Shown: in pieces, positions 25,733 to 34,770 of the stretch
Layout: every line of letters begins with the position of its first letter
How positions within the stretch are numbered: the stretch's first letter is position 1
NCBI RefSeq assembly: GCF_012927115.1
Contig: NZ_JABBFY010000001.1
Location: 620,001-684,000, forward strand
Direction: 5' to 3'
Source of the DNA: Sphingomonas sp. G-3-2-10
Lineage (GTDB): Bacteria; Pseudomonadota; Alphaproteobacteria; Sphingomonadales; Sphingomonadaceae
Length of the DNA: 64,000 nt
Program-made: the position numbers and the translations under genes
Notes under the pieces: model-generated
What the model was told of the DNA's origin: nothing
The model's input: only the letters and a program-made list of their open reading frames with translations
Databases searched by the model: none

Positions 25733-28585
25733 TTGAGGCAGGTTTTCCTCGGCGTCGCGGCGCTGACGCTTTCGCTTTATTCCGGAACGGCGCTGGCATC
25801 GGATGTGGTGCAGGTCGCGCATGGCGTGGTCGTCACGCCCGATAGCGGCCCGGCCAAGCGGGTCCGCGTGCTTGCCTATGGCGATGCGGCATTTCGGGTG
25901 ACAGCGCTGCCAGTCGAGAGCCTCGATCTGCCGGCCAGCCTGATGGTGACTGCGAAGCCGAGCGGCGATCCGCAAGTGACCACCGCCAATGGCGTCGTGA
26001 CGCTGAAGCTGCCCCGCGCCACGGCCGAAATCCGCTTGTCCGATGGCAATGTCCGCTTCCGCGACGCTGCGGGCAGGATCGTGCTGACCGAGTCCGCGCG
26101 CGGTGCCTTCGGACCGTCCGCAACGCCCGGCTATCTGACGATCCGCCAGCAGTTCAACCGTGCGAGCGACGAAGGCCTTTACGGCCTCGGCCAGCACCAG
26201 AACCGGCAGATGAATTACAATGGCGAGGACGTCGAACTCGCCCAGCACAATATGGACATTGCGATCCCCTTCGTCGTCTCGACGCGAGGGTACGGGCTGT
26301 TGTGGGACAACAACGGCATCACCCGCTTCGGCAATCCGACGCCCTATGCCCATGTCGGGCAGGGGCTGCGCGTCGCGAACGGCGGCAAGCCGGGGTGGAA
26401 GGCCGAATATTATCTCGGCGACCGGCTGGCGGTGACGCGGCAGGAAAGCTTCATCGACTATCAGTTCATCAAGGACCAGAAGAACTGGCCCGACGCCGCC
26501 AAGGCGCAGACCGTCGCCACGCCGGAGAGCGGGCAGAACACCGCGGGACAGGTTGTCGGCAAGCAGCATGTCGTATGGAGCGGCACGGTGACGCCCGACG
26601 CCACCGGCATCCACAAATTCCGCCTCTATGCGTCGAGCTACATCAAGGTCTTCGTCGACGGGAAGGAAGTGGTGAACGCCTGGCGGCAGAACTGGAACCC
26701 GTGGTTCCGCAATTTCGAGCTGCCGATGACCAAGGGCAAGCCCGCCGAGATTAGGATCGAGTGGGAACCCAATGCCGGCTATCTCGCGCTGTTCCATTCG
26801 GACCCCTTGCCGGCGCCCGACCGCAATTCGCTGTGGATGTCGTCCGAAGTGGCCAAGGGGCTCGATTATTATGTCGTGACCGGCGCGAACATGGACGGGG
26901 TGATCGCCGGCTATCGCGGGCTGACCGGCAAGGCGGAGATGATGCCGCTCTGGGCCTATGGCTTCTGGCAGAGCCGCCAGCGCTACGAAACGCAGGAACA
27001 ATTGCTCGGCGTGGTGCGAGAGTATCGCAAGCGCCAGATCCCGATCGACAATATCGTGCAGGACTGGTTCTACTGGCCCGAGGACCAGTGGGGCAGCCAC
27101 GAGTTCGACAAGAAGCGCTTCCCCGATCCGGTGGGGATGGTGAACGAGGTCCATGCACTGAATGTGCGGATCATGATTTCGGTCTGGCCGAAATTCTATC
27201 CGAACACGAAGAACGCTCAGGAGCTTGCGGCCAAAGGCTATCTCTATCGCGGCAATCTGGAGGCGAAGGAGAAGGATTGGGTCGGCCCGGGATATGAGAA
27301 TACCGATTACGATCCCTATGCCCCCGACGCGCGGCAGATCTATTTCCGGCAGATGCGCGAGCAGCTTGTCGACAAGGGGTTCGACGCGTGGTGGATGGAC
27401 GCGACCGAGCCGGATATCCATTCCAACCTCTCGATCGAGCAGCGCGCCGAACGCATGGGGCCGACCGCGCAGGGGCCGGGCGCGGCCTTCTTCAACAGCT
27501 ATCCGCTGGTGCATGGCGAGGGCGTGGCGGACGGGCTTCGCGTGGCGCAGCCGGACAAACGGCCCTTCATCCTGACCCGCTCGGGCTTCGGGGGCACGCA
27601 GCGGACCAGCTCCGCGCTCTGGTCGGGCGATGTCGCGGCGCGCTGGGACGATCTGCGCGATCAGATTTCGGCGGGGACCAACCTGTCGATGTCGGGCGTG
27701 CCCAACTGGACCCATGATATCGGCGGGTTCGCGGTCGAGGATCGCTACACCCGCGCCGAACCCGAGCATCTGCCCGAGTGGCGCGAACTCAATCTGCGCT
27801 GGTTCCAGTTCGGGGTCTTTTCGCCGCTGTTCCGCAGTCATGGCGAGACGCCCAAGCGCGAAATCTACGAGATCGCGGCGGGCGACGACGCGATGTACCA
27901 GTCGATGGTCGAGTACACCCGGCTCCGCTACCGGCTGATGCCCTATATCTACACCGTCGCCGCCGATACCTGGCACAAGGACGGCACGATGATGCGCGGG
28001 CTGGTGATGGACTTCCCGTCCGACAAGCGCGTGTGGAATATCGACGACGCATACATGTTCGGCCCGGCCTTCCTCGCCGCGCCGGTGACGGTGTTCAAGG
28101 CGCGCAGCCGCGACGTGTATCTGCCCGACGGGGCAGGGTGGTACGATTTCGCCACCGGCATTCTCTACAAGGGCGGGCAGGTGGTGAAGGCCGATGCCCC
28201 GCGCGAACGGATGCCCCTGTTCGTCCGCGCCGGTTCGATCGTACCGACCGGTCCGGCGACGCAATGGACCGGCGAGCAGCCCGACGGGCCGATCGTGCTC
28301 CACGTCTTCACCGGCAATTCGGGCAGCTTCTCGCTGTACGAGGATGACGGCCTGAGCCCCGGCTACAAGAAGGGCCAGTTCGCGCGCGTGCCGCTGCGCT
28401 GGGACGAGGGTAGCGCTACGCTGACCATCGGTGCGCGCGAGGGCGGCTATCCGGGGATGGAAAAGAAGCGTGCGATCTCGGTGCGCTTCTATGGCCCGGG
28501 CAAGGCGGTAGTGCCGGACTTCGCGGAGAATCCGGCGCTCAGCTTCAGCTATGACGGCAAGGAGATCGTGGTTCGGCGGCCGTAA
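25733..28585 (+). CDS. GH31 alpha-xylosidase with PA14 insert
   Basis: This encodes about 950 residues. The start is assigned to TTG 25733, preceded by AAGGGAGAGAG and followed directly by a signal peptide (RQVFLGVAALTLSLYSGTALA). The frame runs further upstream only as a shadow of the GH35 gene. A PA14-like module (residues ~225-360) interrupts the N-terminal domain, as in Cellvibrio Xyl31A. The GH31 barrel has the nucleophile in WWMDATEPD (~556) and the acid/base Asp in LWSGDVAARWDD (~632), followed by the C-terminal beta domains. The likely role is removal of alpha-1,6-xylose from xyloglucan oligosaccharides in the periplasm. Confidence 0.9.
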   Translation: MRQVFLGVAALTLSLYSGTALASDVVQVAHGVVVTPDSGPAKRVRVLAYGDAAFRVTALPVESLDLPASLMVTAKPSGDPQVTTANGVVTLKLPRATAEIRLSDGNVRFRDAAGRIVLTESARGAFGPSATPGYLTIRQQFNRASDEGLYGLGQHQNRQMNYNGEDVELAQHNMDIAIPFVVSTRGYGLLWDNNGITRFGNPTPYAHVGQGLRVANGGKPGWKAEYYLGDRLAVTRQESFIDYQFIKDQKNWPDAAKAQTVATPESGQNTAGQVVGKQHVVWSGTVTPDATGIHKFRLYASSYIKVFVDGKEVVNAWRQNWNPWFRNFELPMTKGKPAEIRIEWEPNAGYLALFHSDPLPAPDRNSLWMSSEVAKGLDYYVVTGANMDGVIAGYRGLTGKAEMMPLWAYGFWQSRQRYETQEQLLGVVREYRKRQIPIDNIVQDWFYWPEDQWGSHEFDKKRFPDPVGMVNEVHALNVRIMISVWPKFYPNTKNAQELAAKGYLYRGNLEAKEKDWVGPGYENTDYDPYAPDARQIYFRQMREQLVDKGFDAWWMDATEPDIHSNLSIEQRAERMGPTAQGPGAAFFNSYPLVHGEGVADGLRVAQPDKRPFILTRSGFGGTQRTSSALWSGDVAARWDDLRDQISAGTNLSMSGVPNWTHDIGGFAVEDRYTRAEPEHLPEWRELNLRWFQFGVFSPLFRSHGETPKREIYEIAAGDDAMYQSMVEYTRLRYRLMPYIYTVAADTWHKDGTMMRGLVMDFPSDKRVWNIDDAYMFGPAFLAAPVTVFKARSRDVYLPDGAGWYDFATGILYKGGQVVKADAPRERMPLFVRAGSIVPTGPATQWTGEQPDGPIVLHVFTGNSGSFSLYEDDGLSPGYKKGQFARVPLRWDEGSATLTIGAREGGYPGMEKKRAISVRFYGPGKAVVPDFAENPALSFSYDGKEIVVRRP

Positions 28586-28614
28586 AGGGGGGACGCAATC
28601 GGCGGTCACCGGCG

Positions 28615-28657
28615 GTGGCTGCCCGGCCGGGTAGAGCATCCCCGGTTGGGCGGCCAC
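28615..28657. terminator. Hairpin between convergent GH31 and fucP genes
   Basis: GTGGC-TGCCC-GGCCGGG pairs with CCCGGTT-GGGCG-GCCAC with small bulges, and TTTGCTTT follows on the plus strand. Confidence 0.6.
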
Positions 28658-28670
28658 TTTGCTTTCGGGG

Positions 28671-29924
28671 TCAGCGCACCGATCGGGCGAAGACGAGGAT
28701 CGCGACGAAGCAGCCCGCGGGCACCAGCATCGCCATCGTGATCGAGCTGATGTCCGACACATAGCCCATCAGCGCGGTCAGCACCGCGCCGCCGATGATC
28801 GCCATCACCAGCAGCGACGATCCGGCCTTGGTCAGCGGACCGAGGCCGCGGATCGATAGCGCGAAGATCGTCGGGTACATGATCGACATGAACAGGCTGG
28901 TCGCGATCAGCGCGGCGAGGCCGGGCGTGCCTCCGGCCAGGACCGCCACGGCGCACAGCAGGACGTTGATGGCGGAGAAGGCGGTCAGCAGCTTCGCGGG
29001 CGCGATCCGCTGCATCAGCGCGGCGCCGAGGAAGCGGCCGACGAACAGCAGCACCAGCGACGCGGTGATCGTCTGCGCCGCCAGCTTCTCGGGCGTGCCC
29101 GGCAGTTCGACCTGCGTGTAGCGGATCAGATAGCTCCAGATCCCGACCTGTGCGCCGACATAGAAGAATTGCGCGATCACCCCGCCCATGAAGCGCGGCC
29201 GGGCGATCAGGGTGCGGTAATCGCCCTTGCTACCGACTTCATCGGCGGCCGGGCCGACAGCCGCGGCAGGGAAACGCACGAACGCGACCAGCGCGGCCCA
29301 TGCCAGCACGAACAGGCCGATCGCGATATACGGCCCTTTCACCGCCTGGCTTTCGGCGGCGTACCAGCTTTGCAACGCCGTCTCGCTCATTGCCGCGGTC
29401 TGTTCGGGCGTGAGTTCGACGCCGGAGAGGATGAAGCTGCTGCCGATCAGCACGCCTGCGATCGAGCCGAGCGGGTTGAAGCTCTGCGCGAAGTTGAGGC
29501 GGCTTTCGGCAGTCGCGGGATCGCCCAGCACGGTGATCAGCGGATTGGCCGATGTCTCGAGAAAGGCGAGGCCGCTGGCCAGCACATAGAGGGCGACGAG
29601 GAAGAAACCGTAGCTGTGCATGTTGGCGGCGGGGACGAAGAGCAAGGCGCCCGCGCCGAACAGCCACAGGCCGAGCACCACCGCCGCCTTGTAGCCGAAG
29701 CGCTTCATGAACAAAGCTGCGGGGATCGCGAAGCAGAAATAGCCGAAATAGAAGGCCGACTGGACAAGACCGGTCTGGAAGTCGCTGAGGGTGAAGGCTT
29801 TTTTGAAGTGCTTCATCAGCACGTCGTTGAGATTGTTCGCCGCGCCCCACAGGAAGAACAGGCTGACGATCAGCAGCAGCGGGACGATGTATCTGGCTCG
29901 TGCGCCCGCCGCCGGCTGGTTCAT
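28671..29924 (-). CDS. fucP: FucP-type L-fucose:proton symporter (MFS)
   Basis: This encodes 417 residues and 12 predicted helices. The acidic residues known to be essential in E. coli FucP have equivalents in the same motifs: Asp in GAANNLNDVLMKHFKK (TM1) and Glu in FLETSANPLI (TM4). FGYFCFAIPAALFMKRFGYKA is the family-typical TM2-TM3 loop. It should import L-fucose released in the periplasm by the GH29 enzyme. The ATG overlaps the GH29 stop by 4 bases, so the two genes form an operon. Confidence 0.88.
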   Translation of the reverse strand: MNQPAAGARARYIVPLLLIVSLFFLWGAANNLNDVLMKHFKKAFTLSDFQTGLVQSAFYFGYFCFAIPAALFMKRFGYKAAVVLGLWLFGAGALLFVPAANMHSYGFFLVALYVLASGLAFLETSANPLITVLGDPATAESRLNFAQSFNPLGSIAGVLIGSSFILSGVELTPEQTAAMSETALQSWYAAESQAVKGPYIAIGLFVLAWAALVAFVRFPAAAVGPAADEVGSKGDYRTLIARPRFMGGVIAQFFYVGAQVGIWSYLIRYTQVELPGTPEKLAAQTITASLVLLFVGRFLGAALMQRIAPAKLLTAFSAINVLLCAVAVLAGGTPGLAALIATSLFMSIMYPTIFALSIRGLGPLTKAGSSLLVMAIIGGAVLTALMGYVSDISSITMAMLVPAGCFVAILVFARSVR

Positions 29925-31534
29925 ATCAATCCTCCCCCGTCGATCCGGACTACCGGTATCATTTCGTCTTTTCTGGCACGCGGCAGCGTGATCGTCAGCC
30001 CCGTTCCGAAGCGTTCGGTCTTCAGTCTGCCGCCGCCTACCAGGGTGACGCGGCTGATCTCGGCATCGGGCATCGCGTCCTTGCCGAGTGCGGCGAGGGA
30101 GACGGGTTCGTCGGGCCAGACGAGGAAGGCAACGAACAACGCACCGTTCTTCGTGGTATAACGCACGTCGCCGGGCTTGAACTCGACCTTGCCCTCATTG
30201 TGCATCCCGCTGCCGAGCTGCGACGGGCCTTCGCCGAACACCCGCCACGGGCGCGAGCCGTAGATCGCGGCGTCGCCGTTGCGCGCCATCCAGCGCGTGA
30301 TGCCGGCGAGGATCTTCTCCTCCTCGCCGTCGATCGTGCCGTCGCCGCGCATCGGGATCGACAGCAGCAGATTGCCGTTCTTCGACACCACGTCGCACAG
30401 CCGCTGGATCACCTTCGCGGCGGGGACATAGGCTTTCGCGTCGTACCGCCAGCGGCTGTAGTGCCAGTCGCCGATGCAGGTGCAGGTCTGCCACGGCTCG
30501 GACCGGATATGGTCGAGGAAGCCGCGCTCGACATCGTCGACCAGCGCGGTGCGCTGATAGGGGGTGAGCGTCTTGGCGGTCGCGACCACCTCCACCTGCC
30601 CGTGCTTCGCGATCGACAGGTCGTAATAATGGGCCAGCGCCTCGAGGCCGACCGTGCCGAAAGGCAGGGCATAATTGTCGAAATAGATGATGTCGGGATG
30701 GTATTTTTCGGCGAGATCCTTCTGCCGGAGGAGCCATTTCGCGACGAAATGCGGGTTGTTCTCCGGCGCGAATTCCATCCAGCGGCGGCTGTGCGTCTCG
30801 TGGAAGTCGTTCATCGCGGCGACCGAAGCGATGCCGTCGGGCGGCACCATCGCGGGGCCGGTATAGAGTTGCTGCGGGTCCAGCCCCTCCCACCACTTGC
30901 CCTTGCCGTCCGCCCTGGTCAGCCGGAACGCGTCGTAGCGCTGGCCGGCGCGGGGACCCTCGGCATCATAGCCATAAGCGGGCTGCCACCAGTGCCACGC
31001 ATGGCTGCTGTGGTTCGACACGCCGAAGCGCAGCCCCTGCGCTCGCGCGATCTTCTCCCATGTGCCGACGATGTCGCGCTTCGGGCCGACGCGCATCGTG
31101 TTCCACTCATGGTGGCGGCTGTCATAGGCGTCGAGATTGTCGTGGTGGTTGGCCAGCGCCATGAAATACCTGGCGCCCGCCTTCTTGTAGAGTTTGACGA
31201 GATATTCGGGATCCCAGTGCTCGGCCTTCCACTTGTTCTCGATTTCGAGGAAGCCGGTGTCGGCGGGGTGGCCGTAGGTTTTCAGGTGATGTTCGTAGCA
31301 CGGATCGCCCTGGATATACATTTTGCGGCCGTACCAGTCGCCGAATTCGGGCACGCATTGCGCGCTCCAATGCGCCCAGATGCCGAACTTGGCGTCACGG
31401 AACCAGTCGGGCATCCGATAGGCCGCGGCGAGCGCGGACCAGTTGGCCGGCGTCGCCGCGCGGGCGGCAGGGGCCGCGAGCGCGCCCGCGACTGCGCCGC
31501 CGATGCTGCCGAGCGCTCCACGACGCGTGACCAA
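29921..31534 (-). CDS. GH29 alpha-L-fucosidase, probable Tat export
   Basis: This encodes about 537 residues. The start is placed at TTG 31532-31534, preceded by GGGAGAGG; it gives MVTRRGALGSIGGAVAGALA, a twin-arginine-like signal. An ATG at 31567 is also open but has no ribosome binding site. The GH29 core includes FGIWAHWSAQCVPEFGDWYGR, YFMALANHHDN, LRFGVSNHSSHAW and the nucleophile region IIYFDNYA, plus a C-terminal beta-sandwich. It removes terminal L-fucose, likely from fucosylated xyloglucan oligomers. It is cotranscribed with fucP. Confidence 0.88.
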   Translation of the reverse strand: MVTRRGALGSIGGAVAGALAAPAARAATPANWSALAAAYRMPDWFRDAKFGIWAHWSAQCVPEFGDWYGRKMYIQGDPCYEHHLKTYGHPADTGFLEIENKWKAEHWDPEYLVKLYKKAGARYFMALANHHDNLDAYDSRHHEWNTMRVGPKRDIVGTWEKIARAQGLRFGVSNHSSHAWHWWQPAYGYDAEGPRAGQRYDAFRLTRADGKGKWWEGLDPQQLYTGPAMVPPDGIASVAAMNDFHETHSRRWMEFAPENNPHFVAKWLLRQKDLAEKYHPDIIYFDNYALPFGTVGLEALAHYYDLSIAKHGQVEVVATAKTLTPYQRTALVDDVERGFLDHIRSEPWQTCTCIGDWHYSRWRYDAKAYVPAAKVIQRLCDVVSKNGNLLLSIPMRGDGTIDGEEEKILAGITRWMARNGDAAIYGSRPWRVFGEGPSQLGSGMHNEGKVEFKPGDVRYTTKNGALFVAFLVWPDEPVSLAALGKDAMPDAEISRVTLVGGGRLKTERFGTGLTITLPRARKDEMIPVVRIDGGGLI

Positions 31535-31666
31535 ATCGCCTCTCCCGCTGACGCACCGCATTATCATTGGTGCAAATGAGTTTTATGGAAGGAAATGCTA
31601 ACCGCGCACGTCGCCGGGCGCAAGGGGGCGCTTGCCCTGTTGGATCGTACCCGGCATCCCGATGCC

Positions 31667-32818
31667 ATGACGATCGAACGGATCACGGCGGCGCAGGCGC
31701 GGCGGATCGCGCTGGGCGCACAGGGTTTTGGCGCGAAGCGGCCCGATGCGGCGAACGCGGCGCATCTGCGCAAGCTGCTCGACCGGGTGGCGATCCACCA
31801 GATGGACAGCGTCAACGTGCTGGTCCGTGCGCATTATCTGCCGATCTTCTCGCGGCTGGGCGGCTATGACCCGAAGCTGCTCGACCGCGGCGCCTGGGGG
31901 CCGAAGCGCGAGCGGCGCATGTTCGAATATTGGGCGCACGAAGCCTCGTTGCTGCCGATGGACCTCCACCCGCTGCTGCGCTGGAAGATGGCGCGGGCGG
32001 ATCGCGGCGAAATGGGCTGGTCGAGCATGAAGGCCTTCGCCACCGAACGCCGCGCCGAAGCCGAAGTGGTGCTGAAGCGCATCCGCGACCAGGGGCCGAT
32101 GGCAGTCTCGGACTTCGAGGAAGGCCGCAGCCGCGCGGGCTGGTGGGAATGGGGCGACGCCAAGCGCATCCTCGAATGGCTCTTCTATGCCGGGCACATC
32201 ACCACCGCGACCCGGCGCGGCGGGTTCGAGCGGGTGTATGACCTGACCGAGCGCGTGCTCCCGCGCCGGATCCTAGATCTGCCGACCCCGTCCGAGCAGG
32301 AAGCGCACAAGGGGCTGATCGAACGATCCGCCCGCGCGCTTGGCGTCGCCACGCGCGGTGAGCTGCGCGACTATTTCCGGATCAGGCCCGCGGACAGCGA
32401 TCCGGCCGTCGCGGCGCTGGTGGACGAAGGCGTGCTGATCCCGGTCGACGTCGCCGGATGGGGCAAGCCGGCCTATCTCCATCGCGACGCGCGCCGCCCG
32501 CGCCGGATCGAGGGCCGCGCCTTGCTTGCGCCGTTCGATCCGCTGATCTGGGAACGCGCCCGCACCGAGCGCATGTTCGGCTTCCGCTACCGGCTGGAGA
32601 TCTACACGCCTGCCGAGAAGCGCGTGCATGGCTATTATGTGCTGCCCTTCCTGCTCGGCGACCGGCTGGTGGCGCGGGTCGATCTCAAATCGGACCGGCA
32701 GAATGGGCGGTTATTGGTGCAGTCGCTGCACATGGAGCCCGATGCGCCGGGCGAAGCGAGAGCGGAACTGGAAGGGGAGCTTCACACAATGGCGGCGTGG
32801 CTCGGCCTCACGCGTTGA
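31667..32818 (+). CDS. YcaQ-like winged-helix protein (crosslink-repair glycosylase family)
   Basis: This encodes 383 residues. It begins MTIERITAAQARRIALGAQGF, the usual YcaQ/HTH_42 N-terminus, with family motifs GGYDPKLLDRG, YWAHEASLLPMDLHPLLRWKM, ALLAPFDPLIWERARTERMFGFRYRLEIYTP and YYVLPFLLGDRLVARVDLK. Characterised members unhook DNA interstrand crosslinks. The catalytic QxQ/QxD site of the well-studied branch is not evident by eye, so activity is uncertain. The ATG at 31667 is chosen for family fit. It is divergent from the fucosidase and not part of the glycan locus. Confidence 0.8.
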   Translation: MTIERITAAQARRIALGAQGFGAKRPDAANAAHLRKLLDRVAIHQMDSVNVLVRAHYLPIFSRLGGYDPKLLDRGAWGPKRERRMFEYWAHEASLLPMDLHPLLRWKMARADRGEMGWSSMKAFATERRAEAEVVLKRIRDQGPMAVSDFEEGRSRAGWWEWGDAKRILEWLFYAGHITTATRRGGFERVYDLTERVLPRRILDLPTPSEQEAHKGLIERSARALGVATRGELRDYFRIRPADSDPAVAALVDEGVLIPVDVAGWGKPAYLHRDARRPRRIEGRALLAPFDPLIWERARTERMFGFRYRLEIYTPAEKRVHGYYVLPFLLGDRLVARVDLKSDRQNGRLLVQSLHMEPDAPGEARAELEGELHTMAAWLGLTR

Positions 32819-32821
32819 GGC

Positions 32822-32899
32822 TCAGACGGTGTGCCGCCACACGTCGATCATCACGACGAGCGGGAAGCAGGCGAGCAGGATCGAGATCAGATTCTTCAT
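32822..32899 (-). CDS. Putative 25-residue membrane peptide
   Basis: ATG at 32897-32899 opens 25 codons, MKNLISILLACFPLVVMIDV plus five more residues. A single hydrophobic stretch fills most of it. AGGGAAAA lies 5 to 12 bases upstream. It is close to the outer-membrane-protein gene on the same strand but downstream of it by about 80 bp. No homologue is recognised and it could be chance. Confidence 0.4.
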   Translation of the reverse strand: MKNLISILLACFPLVVMIDVWRHTV

Positions 32900-32979
32900 G
32901 AGATTTTCCCTGGGAACGGCGGTCGGGCGGCACCGATCGGATCGGCGCCGCCCTTCCGCGTGACTGGCGCGATGCGCGC

Positions 32980-33534
32980 TCAGAAACGGTAGCCGAGGCC
33001 GATCAGGGCCTGATGGCGGGTCACGTCGTCGCCATAATCGGAGTAGCGATACTCGGCCTTGGCATAGATGTGATCGTTGATGGCGTGCTCCACGCCGACG
33101 CCCGCGCGCCAGCCATCCTCGTCGGTCGAGACCTTGGTCGCGCCGGATTCGAGGGTGAAGCGGCTGTTGACATAGCCGCCCTTGGCATAAACCATCGTGC
33201 GCGGTGCGACGCGCGCGCCGAGACGGATCGAAGCGTCGAGATCGCGGCCCGCCGTCAGCTTGTCGCCGGCGACGATGACGTTGCCCGATGCGTTGAAGCC
33301 GAAGCCGGCTTCGGCACCGATCACCAGCACATTGCCGATCTCGAGGTCATAGCCGATCGCGCCGCCGATGCGGACACCTTCCAGCGAGTTCGGCGTGACC
33401 GGCACGTCGGCGTTGACGCTGTCGTAACCGACAGTGGCTTCGACGCGTGGGCCGGTGAAGTCCTGGGCAAAGGCCGGCTGGGCCATCGCGGCGACGGCCG
33501 AAGCGGTGGTGAGGATGAGGATCAGATTACGCAT
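32980..33534 (-). CDS. Small outer-membrane beta-barrel protein
   Basis: This encodes 184 residues with signal peptide MRNLILILTTASAVAAMAQPAFA. The mature part is an eight-strand OmpA/opacity-type barrel with alternating strands (EATVGYDSVNAD, GAIGYDLEIGNVLVIGAEAGFG, YAKAEYRYSDYGDDV) and ends in the C-terminal aromatic strand HQALIGLGYRF. CAGGGAG precedes the ATG at 33532-33534. It is probably a structural or adhesion-type small porin; function cannot be assigned. An upstream terminator separates it from the response-regulator gene. Confidence 0.85.
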   Translation of the reverse strand: MRNLILILTTASAVAAMAQPAFAQDFTGPRVEATVGYDSVNADVPVTPNSLEGVRIGGAIGYDLEIGNVLVIGAEAGFGFNASGNVIVAGDKLTAGRDLDASIRLGARVAPRTMVYAKGGYVNSRFTLESGATKVSTDEDGWRAGVGVEHAINDHIYAKAEYRYSDYGDDVTRHQALIGLGYRF

Positions 33535-33724
33535 GATGTTACTCCCTGCACTTTCCCCCGGTCGATGCCGGGGCGGTTGTGGCGGCCGCGATCGGCCGTC
33601 TGGCGACCTGCTACCCGGATCGAAGCGTGAAGGAATCCGTCCCGCGACCGGTGCGACGAAGCTGCGGCGGAAGCGCATGGCGGGCGGACGAAGCGACCGA
33701 AGTGACGGAAAACAGGCCGCTAAA
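33535..33724. other. Leader of the outer-membrane-protein gene
   Basis: No gene is seen here. The 190 bases hold the presumed promoter and leader of the barrel-protein gene; no clear elements were recognised. Confidence 0.4.
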
Positions 33725-33763
33725 TGCAAAACGGCCATCCGGACGGGGGTGTCCGGATGGCCG
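33725..33763 (-). terminator. Rho-independent terminator of the kinase/response-regulator operon
   Basis: CGGCCATCCGGAC and GTCCGGATGGCCG form a perfect 13-bp stem with a 6-base loop. On the minus strand it is followed by TTTTGCATTTA. It lies about 180 bases after the response-regulator stop codon. Confidence 0.8.
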
Positions 33764-33945
33764 ATACTGGCGTCGCGCCCGGGGGGCGGGGCGGATGCGG
33801 GGCGCTGCTTCAGCCGGGGGAGGTGAAGCGGCGTGCGTTCCTGCTAGATCAGGCAGATTCCGCTGTCAGCGTTCGTGCGACGGCGGTGCGACGAATGTGT
33901 TGAGGCTGTGCAACGCTCTCCCTGGCGGGGGAGGATAAGCCAGCC

Positions 33946-34770
33946 TTACACCTTCAGCCGGTGGCGAACCTCGCCCCAATGGCGCGGGCCCACACGGACG
34001 ACGGTGCCCGATTTCAGCTCCAGCACCATGTGCCGCCCGATCGCGCTGATCCGCTGGACCGATCCAGGGCGGACGAAGGCGGAGCGATGGACGCGGATCA
34101 TCTTGTCCGGGTCCAGCCCCGCTTCGAGCGCGGCCATCGTGATGCGAATCATGTGGCTGCGATCAGGGGTGTGGAGCAGCGCATAGTCCTTGGCCGCTTC
34201 GATCCACTCGATCGTCTCCACCGGCACGCGGATCTGACCCCGCGTGGTGGGGATCCAGAATTCGTCGTGATAGTCGGCGCGGGCGATCGGCGCGACATCC
34301 TCGTCCTCGTCGTCCGGCTCGGGGTCGCTGCGAACGATCGCAGGCGGCGCCAGCGCGGCGAGGCGGCGCAGGACCGAGCGGATGCGCGCGAGCAGCTCGC
34401 GCGGCTCGAACGGCTTCATGATGTAATCGTCGGCGCCCAGCTCAAGCCCGACGATCCGGTCGATCACGTCGCGGCGCGCAGTGAGCATGACGACCCCGAT
34501 GTTGCCGCGTTCGGCGCGCAGGCGCCGGGCGATGCTGAAGCCGTCCTCGTCGGGCATGGTCACGTCGAGCACGACCAGAGCCGGTTCGCGCCGGGCGAGC
34601 AGCAGGTCTAGCGCAGCACCGCCGCTCGCCTCGTCCACGTCGATGCCCTGTTCGCGCAGATAGGCGGCGACCGGTTCGCGCAGGTCCTCCTCGTCATCGA
34701 CGACGATCACATAGGGTGCAGGGACTGGGGCCGAGGCCAGCGGGGCAGCGGAAACAGCGGCGAGAGTCAT
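33946..34770 (-). CDS. Response regulator: receiver + LytTR DNA-binding domain
   Basis: This encodes 274 residues. The receiver domain (about 20-135) has the acidic pocket VVDDEEDLR, phospho-acceptor Asp in VVLDVTMPDEDG and Lys in DYIMKPFEPREL. An acidic linker (PEPDDEDEDV) leads to a LytTR domain from residue ~175 (IEWIEAAKDYALLHT, IRVHRSAFV, GRHMVLELKSGTVVRVG). LytTR regulators bind pairs of short direct repeats. The ATG overlaps the hybrid-kinase stop by 4 bases, so it is the cognate output of that kinase. Confidence 0.9.
   Translation of the reverse strand: MTLAAVSAAPLASAPVPAPYVIVVDDEEDLREPVAAYLREQGIDVDEASGGAALDLLLARREPALVVLDVTMPDEDGFSIARRLRAERGNIGVVMLTARRDVIDRIVGLELGADDYIMKPFEPRELLARIRSVLRRLAALAPPAIVRSDPEPDDEDEDVAPIARADYHDEFWIPTTRGQIRVPVETIEWIEAAKDYALLHTPDRSHMIRITMAALEAGLDPDKMIRVHRSAFVRPGSVQRISAIGRHMVLELKSGTVVRVGPRHWGEVRHRLKV

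Noticed and set aside
25685..28762. Minus-strand open frame of about 1000 codons opposite the GH31 gene
   Set aside because: The plus-strand product has all GH31 motifs; the antisense product is low in pattern and Arg/Asp-rich. The same applies to similar frames at 491-2941, 21989-24280 and 35508-38372.
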